Assembly (NCBI RefSeq): GCF_001437425.1
Contig: NZ_JQCD01000021.1
Span: 44,329 to 81,306 of the forward strand
Reading direction: 5' to 3'
Source: Weissella minor
GTDB taxonomy: Bacteria; Bacillota; Bacilli; Lactobacillales; Lactobacillaceae
DNA: 36,978 nt
Position 1 is the first letter of the stretch. Every line of letters starts with the position of its first letter. The position numbers were made by a program, and so were the translations under genes. The notes under the pieces were generated by a model. It ran no database searches and was not told the origin of the DNA. It worked only from the letters and a program-made list of their open reading frames with translations. Below, in pieces: positions 1-6,707 of the stretch.

Positions 1-3
1 TAA

Positions 4-693
4 GCGGAAGAAAAGATTGTCGAAACACCAAGTGAGCAAGTTGAAGTAACGCAACCGGAAGTTCATACGAATGAAGTTGTGGAAGAGCACCCAGTTGAAA
101 CGGTAAAGCCGACTGAACCAGAAGCAGTTCAACCACAACAAGCGGAAGAAAAGATTGTCGAAACACCAAGTGAGCAAGTTGAAGTAACACAACCTGAGGT
201 TCACACAAACGAAGTTGTGGAAGAGCAACCGGTTGAAATGGTAGAGCCGATTAAACCAGAAGTAGTTCAACCACAACAAGCGGAAGAAAAGATTGTCGAA
301 ACACCAAGTGAGCAAGTTGAAGTAACACAACCTGAGGTTCACACAAACGAAGTTGTGGAAGAGCAACCGGTTGAAACGGTAAAGCCGACTGAACCAGAAG
401 CAGTTCAACCACAACAAGCGGAAGAAAAGGTTGTCGAAACACCAAGCGAGCAAGCTCAAATAACACAACCTGAGGTTCACACAAACGAAGTTGTGGAAGA
501 GCAACCGGTTGAAATGGTAGAGCCGATTAAACCAGAAGTAGTTCAACCACAACAAGCGGAAGAAAAGATTGTCGAAACACCAAGTGAGCAAGTTGAAGTA
601 ACACAACCTGAGGTTCACACAAACGAAGTTGTGGAAGAGCAACCGGTTGAAATGGTAGAGTTGCTTGAACCAGAATCAGCTCTACCAAAACAA
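4..693 (+). repeat. Five tandem 138-bp repeats in the surface protein gene
   Basis: Units start at 4, 142, 280, 418 and 556 and are nearly identical. Each encodes 46 residues, from AEEK to QPQQ (PKQ in the last). Two versions alternate: one carries VETVKPTEPEAV (units 1 and 3), the other VEMVEPIKPEVV (units 2 and 4), and unit 5 starts like the second and then diverges. This gives a 276-bp higher-order period. Such arrays change copy number by recombination and are prone to assembly collapse. Confidence 0.9.
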
Positions 694-870
694 GCAGAAG
701 AAAAGGTTGTTGCAACGACACAAGCACAGGTGGAAGTAGCACAACTCAAAAACTCAGAAGCATATGCAACGTTGCCAAAAACAGGGCAGAACATGCAACG
801 ATTGATCAGCTTTTTAGGTAGTATTTTATTATTATTGATATGTATCGGGTATTTCAAATCACGTAAGTAA
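4..870 (+). CDS. LPXTG-anchored repeat surface protein, C-terminal part (5' end missing or cut off by a stop)
   Basis: This reading frame holds the C-terminal end of a cell-wall-anchored protein. It consists of five Pro/Glu/Val/Gln-rich 46-residue repeats, a degenerate sixth unit, then the sorting signal: LPKTG at 772-786, a hydrophobic segment (about ISFLGSILLLLICIGYF) and the positive tail KSRK. Sortase A is expected to cleave between T and G and link the protein to peptidoglycan, with the acidic repeats as an extended stalk. No start codon with a ribosome binding site is visible. The GTG at 79 is a Val codon inside a repeat and has no Shine-Dalgarno. The first in-frame codon of the window (1-3) is TAA where all later copies have CAA, so the frame is either interrupted or misread at the edge. 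The ligand-binding part lies upstream and is not visible. Confident as an LPXTG protein; the specific adhesin function is unknown. Confidence 0.85.
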   Translation, partial: AEEKIVETPSEQVEVTQPEVHTNEVVEEHPVETVKPTEPEAVQPQQAEEKIVETPSEQVEVTQPEVHTNEVVEEQPVEMVEPIKPEVVQPQQAEEKIVETPSEQVEVTQPEVHTNEVVEEQPVETVKPTEPEAVQPQQAEEKVVETPSEQAQITQPEVHTNEVVEEQPVEMVEPIKPEVVQPQQAEEKIVETPSEQVEVTQPEVHTNEVVEEQPVEMVELLEPESALPKQAEEKVVATTQAQVEVAQLKNSEAYATLPKTGQNMQRLISFLGSILLLLICIGYFKSRK

Positions 871-939
871 AAAAGAACCACTTATTTTGTGAGCGGATCT
901 CTTTGGCGATTGCTTTAGAGAAAATCTGTAAAGATACGA

Positions 940-968
940 GCAGTTCCAAATGGGACTGCTTTCTTTTA
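940..968 (+). terminator. Rho-independent terminator after the LPXTG gene
   Basis: GCAGTTCC at 940-947 pairs with GGGACTGC at 952-959 (8 bp with one G-U) around a 4-nt loop, followed by TTTCTTTT. A weaker imperfect stem lies just upstream (about 874-904). Confidence 0.7.
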
Positions 969-981
969 TGTTCTAAATTAC

Positions 982-990
982 TGATATAAT
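982..990 (+). promoter_or_regulatory. Extended -10 promoter for the PH-domain gene
   Basis: TGATATAAT is a perfect TATAAT with an upstream TG. It lies 31 bp before the start codon at 1022 and just after the terminator of the previous gene. No good -35 is seen, as is common for extended -10 promoters. Confidence 0.6.
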
Positions 991-1021
991 AGAGTTATTA
1001 AACATAGAATGGAGCAGTAAT

Positions 1022-1399
1022 ATGGGATTATTTGATGGTATGATGGGGAATTCGACCAAGATTAATGTAAATGAAGTGCAAAAAGAAATTGATCCATTAT
1101 TGATTGATGGTGAAACAATTGAACATGCGTACAAATTAGTACGTGATTTAGTGATTTTTACCGACAAGCGTCTGATTTTAGTTGATAAGCAAGGGATGAC
1201 TGCTAAGAAAATTGAATATAAGTCAATTAGTTACCGTTCAATTTCAAAGTTTTCAACTGAAACAGCAGGTCATTTTGATTTAGATGGCGAACTAAAAATT
1301 TGGATTTCAGGACAAGTTGAACCATCAGAAGCGCTACAATTTAAAGCGGGTGAAACTTTATCATTGGTTCAAAAGACTTTGGCTGAGAAGGTTTTGTAG
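1022..1399 (+). CDS. Bacterial PH-domain protein (YvbH-like)
   Basis: A 125-residue soluble protein that matches the small single-domain bacterial pleckstrin-homology family (bPH, YvbH-like, formerly DUF1696). I see the usual N-terminal MGLFDGMMGN segment, then a beta-rich core with LVRDLVIFTDKRLILVDKQGM and YKSISYRSISKFS, and a C-terminal helix. Family members form oligomeric rings and their cellular role is unclear. They are not known to bind lipids as eukaryotic PH domains do. The start is supported by GGAG at 1011-1014 with 7-nt spacing. The gene is monocistronic between its own promoter and terminator. Confidence 0.8.
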   Translation: MGLFDGMMGNSTKINVNEVQKEIDPLLIDGETIEHAYKLVRDLVIFTDKRLILVDKQGMTAKKIEYKSISYRSISKFSTETAGHFDLDGELKIWISGQVEPSEALQFKAGETLSLVQKTLAEKVL

Positions 1400-1428
1400 T
1401 TACATTTTTTAGCAATCTAACACCATAT

Positions 1429-1464
1429 AAAAAACACTATCTTTAATTAGATGGCGTTTTTTTT
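1429..1464 (+). terminator. Rho-independent terminator
   Basis: AAAAAACACTATCT at 1429-1442 pairs with AGATGGCGTTTTTT at 1449-1462 (one A-C mismatch, one G-U) around a 6-nt loop, ending in a run of eight T. Confidence 0.8.
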
Positions 1465-1517
1465 GATGTCTATGAACTTTTAGCCTGCAGATGACTGGTT
1501 AGAATAGCAAAGGGAAC

Positions 1518-1545
1518 TTGGGTTTTCCTGAATTTATGGTATAGT
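1518..1545 (+). promoter_or_regulatory. Promoter of the transsulfuration gene
   Basis: TTGGGT (1518-1523), a 16-bp spacer, and TATAGT (1540-1545) preceded by TGG, which makes an extended -10. It lies 38 bp before the start codon. No S-box, T-box or other methionine/cysteine riboswitch is visible in the 120 bp between the previous terminator and the gene. Confidence 0.5.
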
Positions 1546-1583
1546 TACTATTAATAAGCAAATAACAGAAAGAGGTATTTGAA

Positions 1584-2723
1584 ATGGATTTTGAGACAAA
1601 AGTAATTCATGGTGGGATTCAAAATGACCCAGCAACTGGAGCCGTTGTACCTGCTATTTATCAAACTTCAACATATCGCCAACAAGAATTAGGCGGGGAT
1701 GCACCTTATGAATATACACGTGGTGAAAACCCAACGCGTTTTGCCGTAGAATCAGTTATGGCTGCGTTAGAAAATGGTAAGCATGGTTTTGCCTTTTCAT
1801 CTGGAATGGCTGCGGTGCATGCCGTTATGACGCTTTTGCATTCAGGTGACCATTTGATTATGGGAAATGATGTGTACGGTGGAACTTTCCGTTTGGTTAA
1901 TTCAATTTTAAATGAATTAGGAATCACATATACAGCTGTTGATACGGCTGATACTGATGCCATCGAAGCAGCAATGCAAGAGAACACGAAAATGGTTTAT
2001 CTTGAAACACCATCAAATCCTCTTTTGCATGTGACTGATATTGCAGCAGCAACTAAGGTCGCACATGCGCATAACGCTTTGGCCGTCGTGGACAACACAT
2101 TTGCGTCACCTTACAATCAGACACCACTTGATTTGGGTGCTGATATTGTGATGGCATCTGGTACAAAGTATCTTGGTGGTCATTCTGACACCATTTCTGG
2201 ATTTGTAGTCACGAGTGATGATGCTGTGGCAGATCAAATCAAACTCATTCAATTATCAATTGGGGCAGTGCTATCACCACAAGAATCATTTCTAATTCAA
2301 CGCTCATTAAAGACGCTTGCTTTACGAGTTGAACGTCATAATGAGAATGCCATGGCTTTGGCTGAATGGTTGAACAATCATGAAAAAGTACAAAAAGTAT
2401 ACTATCCTGGTTTGCCAGGAACACCAGACTACGAAATTGCTAAGGAGCAAATGCGTGGATTTGGTGGCATGATGTCAATTGAATTGCAAGATGGTCTAGA
2501 CACAAAGAAGTTTGTTGAAAACTTACACGTGTTCCAACTTGCAGAGTCATTAGGCGGCGTAGAATCATTGATTGAAGTACCTGCCGTTATGACGCACGCT
2601 TCAATTCCACGTGAAGTTCGTCTTGAAAATGGGATTAAGGATGAATTGGTCCGAATTTCAGTTGGAATCGAAAACATTGAAGATTTAAAGCAAGACTTGG
2701 CACAAGGCTTGGATGCACTATAA
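1584..2723 (+). CDS. PLP-dependent transsulfuration enzyme (cystathionine gamma-synthase / beta-lyase / gamma-lyase family)
   Basis: A 379-residue member of the Cys/Met metabolism PLP enzyme family, full length for the group. I see the phosphate-binding Tyr/Arg region (YEYTRGENPTR, residues 42-52), the SGMAA motif (73-77), ETPSNP (141-146), the PLP-stacking region DNTFASP (170-176) and the Schiff-base lysine in SGTKYLGGHSD (Lys195). The protein acts in the cytosol, interconverting homocysteine, cystathionine and cysteine or releasing sulfide from cystathionine or cysteine. Sequence alone does not safely separate gamma-synthase, beta-lyase (metC) and gamma-lyase, so I give no symbol. The start has AGAGG nine bases upstream. 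It stands alone; the following permease has its own promoter and leader. Confidence 0.9.
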   Translation: MDFETKVIHGGIQNDPATGAVVPAIYQTSTYRQQELGGDAPYEYTRGENPTRFAVESVMAALENGKHGFAFSSGMAAVHAVMTLLHSGDHLIMGNDVYGGTFRLVNSILNELGITYTAVDTADTDAIEAAMQENTKMVYLETPSNPLLHVTDIAAATKVAHAHNALAVVDNTFASPYNQTPLDLGADIVMASGTKYLGGHSDTISGFVVTSDDAVADQIKLIQLSIGAVLSPQESFLIQRSLKTLALRVERHNENAMALAEWLNNHEKVQKVYYPGLPGTPDYEIAKEQMRGFGGMMSIELQDGLDTKKFVENLHVFQLAESLGGVESLIEVPAVMTHASIPREVRLENGIKDELVRISVGIENIEDLKQDLAQGLDAL

Positions 2724-2787
2724 GTTGGTTTAACGATTATTTGTATATATTGATATACATACAGAAAATGAGAATCATTTCTGATAG

Positions 2788-2817
2788 TTGCATTATAGAA
2801 TTAAACTATGCTAACAT
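2788..2817 (+). promoter_or_regulatory. Probable promoter of the leader peptide-permease unit
   Basis: TTGCAT (2788-2793), an 18-bp spacer, and TAACAT (2812-2817) with a TG one base upstream. Transcription would begin near 2823 and include the leader peptide RBS at 2835-2843. The -10 overlaps the small palindrome CTATG-ctaa-CATAG (2806-2819). Promoter position is an inference. Confidence 0.45.
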
Positions 2818-2850
2818 AGCTTGACGCCAAATAAGAAAGGAAGCACACAC

Positions 2851-2937
2851 ATGTTAGCATTTGAGTTTGTAAATAATAATAATAATAATTTACACTCAAA
2901 TGCGATATGTGATTGGGCCTTTTTGAAATGGCAATAA
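2851..2937 (+). CDS. Asn-rich leader peptide of a transcription attenuator (28 aa)
   Basis: A short open frame in the 291-bp gap between the transsulfuration and permease genes. It begins ATG with GAAAGGAAG at 2835-2843 (7-nt spacing), as good a ribosome binding site as those of real genes nearby. The peptide reads MLAFEFV, then six Asn (codons 8-13, all AAT, 2872-2889), then LHSNAICDWAFLKWQ and TAA at 2935-2937. Asn makes up 7 of 28 residues. It stops 15 nt before a rho-independent terminator. By analogy with trp, his and ilv leader peptides, I infer that its translation is the sensor: scarcity of charged tRNA-Asn would stall the ribosome at codons 8-13. There is no sign that the peptide has a function of its own. 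Confidence 0.75.
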   Translation: MLAFEFVNNNNNNLHSNAICDWAFLKWQ

Positions 2938-2986
2938 CTGTGTAAATGATATACACCCAATCTTATCTAAGGTTGGGTGTTTTTTC
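2857..2986 (+). promoter_or_regulatory. Candidate ribosome-mediated attenuator, asparagine-responsive
   Basis: Segments seen in the sequence. (1) Hairpin P1: 2857-2866 with 2894-2903 (10 bp, perfect) and 2869-2874 with 2888-2893 (6 bp), separated by a 2-nt bulge; the Asn codons lie in its loop and inner arms. (2) Terminator 2953-2962 with 2971-2980. (3) Antiterminator GATTGGG 2911-2917, perfectly complementary to CCCAATC 2956-2962 in the terminator 5' arm. (4) ATTTACAC 2888-2895, freed if P1 is broken, perfectly complementary to GTGTAAAT 2940-2947. A ribosome stalled on Asn codons would break P1 and leave 2888-2917 free. A ribosome at the stop codon would cover roughly 2918-2950, blocking antitermination. 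The pairings are observed; the mechanism is inferred. Confidence 0.65.
2953..2986 (+). terminator. Leader (attenuator) terminator before the permease
   Basis: ACACCCAATC at 2953-2962 pairs with GGTTGGGTGT at 2971-2980 (10 bp including one T-G) around an 8-nt loop, followed by five further T. It lies only 29 bp before the permease start, so it can act only as a conditional terminator of that gene or as the end of upstream transcription. Confidence 0.85.
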
Positions 2987-3014
2987 TGCCAAAAAAATAG
3001 AATGGAGTTAAGTT

Positions 3015-4352
3015 ATGGAAAAGCAAGTTGAACTGAAACGTTCAATGGGATTGATGTCAGGCCTGTCGATGGTCGTCGGAACGGTAATTGGGTCAGGAGT
3101 ATTCTTTAAGCAAGCAGGAGTATTACAACAAGCTGGAAGTACGACCATGGGATTAGTCGCATGGATTGCCGGTGGAATTATTACTTTGGCTGCTGGACTA
3201 ACCATTGCCGAAGTTGCAAATCGCTTGCCTAAAACGGGTGGTTTATATAGCTATATTGAAGAATTATTTGGACCAACCGCTGGATTTTTAACAGGTTGGA
3301 TGCAAGTAGTGGTGTATGCGCCAGCTGTGATTGCCTCAATTGGAGGGTATGCGGCGTATCTAACGGCTAATTTCTTAGGATGGGATACATCAACAGCACG
3401 TTGGATTACGGTTACTTACATTGTGTTCATCATGGTTTTGAATATGTTAGAAAATCGTGTAACCGCAGCTTTCCAAGTGATTACGACTTCAATCAAGATG
3501 ATTCCGATTGTGGTATTGGTTGTCTATGGCTTGTTTTTCGGAGAAGTTAATGCCTTAGGTCAAACAGTTGCGCAGGTCAGTGCAACGTCACGTGGTGGCA
3601 TTGGAATGGCGATTTTAGCGACGTTGTTCGCGTATGATGGTTGGATTTTATTGGGTAATATTGCTGGTGAATTAAAGAATCCACGTCGTGATATGCCACG
3701 TGCGATTATTTTGGGAATTAGCACGATTGTGTTGGCATATGTTGGTGTTACTTACGCAACGTATCGAACATTACCTGGAAATGAAATTGTTCAACTTCAA
3801 AACAATACCACTTTTGCGATGGCAACTAAGGCCTTCGGTGAATTTGGTGGACGTGCCTTAAGTATTGCGATTATTATTTCAATGTGGGGAACATTGAATG
3901 GAAAAATGATTTCATTTCCACGGATGGCCTATGCAATGGCCAAAGATGGATTGTTCCCAAAGTATTTGTCTCATTTGAACCCAAAGACACAAGAACCGAT
4001 TAATGCCATTGCAACGGTCGCAGCCATGACAACTGTCATTGCAGTCTTCACTGATTCAGCTGACCGTTTGTCAGATATTGCTATTTTCACAATTTGGATT
4101 TTCTATACGGCAGCCTTTTTTGGAATCTTCATTTTGCGTCGTAAAGATCGTCAAACACCAAATGACAATCAAGAATTGTTTAAGACACCACTTTACCCAA
4201 TCACACCAATGGTGGCCATTGGGGGCGCAATCTTTGTGCTTGGGTCAACGTTCGTGACTGATTTTATGGGTGTGATTATTTCAATTATTTTGGTTGGGCT
4301 CGGCTGGCCAGTTTATTATTATTACCGTCGTAAAAATCATGTTGTTAGATAA
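3015..4352 (+). CDS. APC-superfamily amino acid permease (SteT/LAT-like)
   Basis: A 445-residue integral membrane transporter with about 12 hydrophobic segments. TM1 contains the APC substrate-site motif GTVIGSGVF (residues 22-30). The family resemblance is to the SteT-like (Ser/Thr exchanger) branch of the APC superfamily: RLPKTGGLYSYIEELFGPTAGFLTGW after TM2 and the LLGNIAGELKNPRRDMPRAI region in the middle. It would move an amino acid across the cytoplasmic membrane by exchange or H+ symport. The start at 3015 has GGAG at 3004-3007. The upstream leader peptide with six Asn codons points to asparagine, or an amino acid whose uptake matters when Asn is short, as substrate. That is inference; the fold alone does not fix specificity. 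It ends at a strong terminator shared with the opposite strand. Confidence 0.85.
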   Translation: MEKQVELKRSMGLMSGLSMVVGTVIGSGVFFKQAGVLQQAGSTTMGLVAWIAGGIITLAAGLTIAEVANRLPKTGGLYSYIEELFGPTAGFLTGWMQVVVYAPAVIASIGGYAAYLTANFLGWDTSTARWITVTYIVFIMVLNMLENRVTAAFQVITTSIKMIPIVVLVVYGLFFGEVNALGQTVAQVSATSRGGIGMAILATLFAYDGWILLGNIAGELKNPRRDMPRAIILGISTIVLAYVGVTYATYRTLPGNEIVQLQNNTTFAMATKAFGEFGGRALSIAIIISMWGTLNGKMISFPRMAYAMAKDGLFPKYLSHLNPKTQEPINAIATVAAMTTVIAVFTDSADRLSDIAIFTIWIFYTAAFFGIFILRRKDRQTPNDNQELFKTPLYPITPMVAIGGAIFVLGSTFVTDFMGVIISIILVGLGWPVYYYYRRKNHVVR

Positions 4353-4354
4353 AT

Positions 4355-4387
4355 AAAAAAGCCGCTCAATATTGAGCGGCTTTTTAT
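4355..4387. terminator. Bidirectional terminator
   Basis: GCCGCTCAAT (4361-4370) directly abuts its complement ATTGAGCGGC (4371-4380), flanked by A6 and T5. It serves the permease (+) and the nucleotide kinase (-), which converge here. Confidence 0.9.
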
Positions 4388-4406
4388 TTATGATGTTGAT
4401 TAAAAT

Positions 4407-5012
4407 TTAGACGAATGAGCGCCTTTTTTCAAATTCACTGGTAATTTCATTGTGAATAGCAGTTTTAGATTGCGTACCATCGATGATAAGGGCGCTACTT
4501 GGGATATTCTCTAAAAATGCGTCCCTAACTTTTACGAAAACACTGGTATCTTGTTCTTCAAATAATGTTTTCTGGCCAGCATCACGTAGCGCAATTCTGC
4601 GTAAGGCTTCTTCAGGGGATATGTCGATAAAAACGGTTAAGTCAGGTTCTGGAACATCCTTGTTGATGGCTTTGATATAGTCGACGCTTTCACCTCTAGC
4701 TTTAAAGAAAGCAATCGAACTGTAGAGATAGCGATCGCACAAAACGTGACCGTGTTGTAAGTTGGGTTCAATTACCTCAGATACGTGGAACTGTCTATCG
4801 GCAGCTGCTAACAAGGCGATACCATGCATATTCGTGACAATACCATCATCTAGATATGCTCTTACTTTGTCGTTTTGTCGATAAAAATCGCACGGTTGTC
4901 TTGTTTTGAAGATGTGTTCATGATTTGATTCAAGCCAATCGGCCAGTAAATTGAGTTGCGTTGTTTTTCCAGAGCCATCGAGCCCACAAAAGGCAACCAG
5001 TAAATTTTTCAC
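4407..5012 (-). CDS. Thymidylate-kinase-like nucleotide kinase
   Basis: A 201-residue P-loop kinase of the dTMP kinase / deoxynucleoside kinase superfamily. The start is best placed at the GTG at 5012, which has AAAGGAG ten bases upstream. The frame could be extended to an ATG at 5045, but that would bury the RBS inside the gene. Motifs are Walker A GLDGSGKTT near the N-terminus, the DRY-like DRYLYSSIAF segment, PDLTVFIDISPEEALRR, and a lid region RIALRDAGQK. It likely phosphorylates a (deoxy)nucleoside or nucleoside monophosphate with ATP in the cytosol. The essential tmk of lactobacilli usually sits in the recR-tmk-holB region, so this copy may be a second enzyme with other specificity. It follows the ABC transporter gene by 51 bp on the same strand and is probably co-transcribed. 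Confidence 0.75.
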   Translation of the reverse strand: MKNLLVAFCGLDGSGKTTQLNLLADWLESNHEHIFKTRQPCDFYRQNDKVRAYLDDGIVTNMHGIALLAAADRQFHVSEVIEPNLQHGHVLCDRYLYSSIAFFKARGESVDYIKAINKDVPEPDLTVFIDISPEEALRRIALRDAGQKTLFEEQDTSVFVKVRDAFLENIPSSALIIDGTQSKTAIHNEITSEFEKRRSFV

Positions 5013-5063
5013 AGTGTTAATTCTCCTTTTATATCTATGTTTCACAAGCCAAAATTTGCGCGA

Positions 5064-6674
5064 TTAAGCAGTGTGGGTGTGGGTTGAATGTGTATCTGTG
5101 ATGACAAGGTCATTGAAGTTCAGAATAGTATCAAATTTGCTTTCTGTCTTAGCATCGATGGTATGAGAAACAACAATGATGGTGCCATGTGATTGTTGCT
5201 GCCAATCGAATAATAACTTCCAGAAATGCTGACTGGTCGTTTGATCAAGATTGGCAGTGGGTTCATCAAAAATAAGTGTCTTTTTACCACTTAATAATCC
5301 ACGCAATAGTAGTACGCGACGCACCTCACCAGAAGAGAGTGATGCTGAATCACGGGCATTCAAGATATCTTGAGGTAATAGTTTTTCCATAAGTACACGT
5401 TGTTCTGATGTTGGATGTTGATCGAATAAAATGTTTTCCATGACTGACAAATTAAATAAGGTGTTACTTGCCGAAATATATACGATATCATCAAACACAT
5501 CAGCATTGCCTGAGAGATCAATTTTTTCGTGATCAAAGTAGACATTACCATGTCCGTGTTCGGTTAATCCCAGTAGTGTCTTTAAGAAAATAGATTTACC
5601 GATACCACTTTTTCCTTTGATTAAATAACTATGCTGATTAGTTATTTCTACGTCTGGATAGTTTAAGGTTTTTTTATCTAAATTAATAGCTAAGTCGTGG
5701 GCCATAATTGTTTGATTAAACGTGTATTTAGTTTTATCAGGATGATTATTTTCAATTGTTTGCTGGATTTCTTGCCGAATTGACTTAGTACTATTAATTG
5801 CATTGATATTTCTAGATAAATTAAGTACCGGTAAACTCAGTTGATCAATTAAACCAAGAAGCGTAATTGCCATACCGATCGTAATGGATTTATTGACGAT
5901 TAGGAGTGCAGCGATAAAAATTGCCATAAAACTTGAGGTGTATGAAATTAATGAGTAGATTGCATTGAGTGTTAGTTGATATTTTTGTGACTTAATCCCC
6001 AAATCACGTTCTTCAGCAAGACTTTTCTGAAATTGACCCCGTAAAAAATCAGAGATATGGAAAATCTGGATATATTGAAAATTTTGAATGATATTCTCAA
6101 ACATGGATAAATTAGTCCCAATTTTATCTAGGTAACGTTTTTTCTTATCAGATATATTTTTTTGGAAAAGACGCGTGGCGATTAAAGGAATAATCATCAA
6201 GCCGATGATAACGAATCCGGCAATATAACTAATATAAAAAATGGCTGTCGTTACGAAAAGAACGCGTAAAACAAGATAAATACTCGAAAACCAAGATAGG
6301 TAATAAGGAACTTCTAGGCTGTTAATTGAATTATTAATGATTTGGGTGGCATTGTTAACGGTACTTTCGGGTATTTTTTTATCACGATTAAGGATATTGT
6401 TAGAGACACTATTTTTTAAATCGTAAGTGACCTTGCGGATTAATTTATTTTCAAATTGCCACTCTAGGTAGTAAAACAAGACTTCAACTAACATGATGGA
6501 ACCGTAAAGTACACTATATTTAATTACTGAATTTGTATTAAATGATACAGCGGATTCAATTAAATCACCTCGAACGAATTGGATGCCAGTTGCGGCTAAA
6601 GTGGAGATAATTAGTATGACGAGTAACTTCAAGATTGAAATGTTGGAGATACCGAATAATAATTTTTTTCTCAT
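5064..6674 (-). CDS. ABC exporter half-transporter (permease-ATPase fusion)
   Basis: A 536-residue protein starting at ATG 6674. A longer frame reaches 6776, but the promoter at 6708-6736 and the upstream terminator lie inside that extension, so 6674 is chosen. The N-terminal half has about six membrane segments (type I exporter fold) and the C-terminal half is an ATPase. Walker A is GKSGIGKS (354-361), the signature is LSSGE in place of LSGGQ (446-450), Walker B is LIFDEP (467-472) with D-loop ANLD, and the H-loop His is in VVSHT (504). The Q-loop position reads YISAS, where related exporters have Y-[VI]-x-Q, so the Gln appears lost. The C-terminal tail DTHSTHTHTA is His/Thr rich. It would work as a homo- or heterodimer; no partner gene is in the window. 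Substrate unknown. Confidence 0.8.
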   Translation of the reverse strand: MRKKLLFGISNISILKLLVILIISTLAATGIQFVRGDLIESAVSFNTNSVIKYSVLYGSIMLVEVLFYYLEWQFENKLIRKVTYDLKNSVSNNILNRDKKIPESTVNNATQIINNSINSLEVPYYLSWFSSIYLVLRVLFVTTAIFYISYIAGFVIIGLMIIPLIATRLFQKNISDKKKRYLDKIGTNLSMFENIIQNFQYIQIFHISDFLRGQFQKSLAEERDLGIKSQKYQLTLNAIYSLISYTSSFMAIFIAALLIVNKSITIGMAITLLGLIDQLSLPVLNLSRNINAINSTKSIRQEIQQTIENNHPDKTKYTFNQTIMAHDLAINLDKKTLNYPDVEITNQHSYLIKGKSGIGKSIFLKTLLGLTEHGHGNVYFDHEKIDLSGNADVFDDIVYISASNTLFNLSVMENILFDQHPTSEQRVLMEKLLPQDILNARDSASLSSGEVRRVLLLRGLLSGKKTLIFDEPTANLDQTTSQHFWKLLFDWQQQSHGTIIVVSHTIDAKTESKFDTILNFNDLVITDTHSTHTHTA

Positions 6675-6707
6675 AAATACATCATCTTTCTTGTTTATTT
6701 CTAATGA

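Noticed and set aside
4-693. CRISPR array or mobile repeat
   Set aside because: Repeats are 138 bp, contiguous without spacers, and stay in one open protein frame.
251-742. Minus-strand open frames (77, 71 and 88 codons) in the repeat region
   Set aside because: They mirror the repeat array on the other strand, have no RBS, and yield low-complexity Val/Leu-rich products.
1465-1583. S-box (SAM) or other sulfur-related riboswitch before the transsulfuration gene
   Set aside because: The gap is short, with a simple promoter and no matching conserved core or terminator hairpin.
2872-2889. (AAT)6 as a mere microsatellite
   Set aside because: It is in frame with an RBS-equipped short ORF, lies in a long perfect hairpin, and is followed by a terminator with matching antiterminator segments. 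Chance cannot be fully excluded without comparative data.
2724-3014. T-box riboswitch before the permease
   Set aside because: No T-box antiterminator consensus (AGGGTGGNACCGCG-like) and no specifier stem. A translated leader with an Asn run explains the region better.
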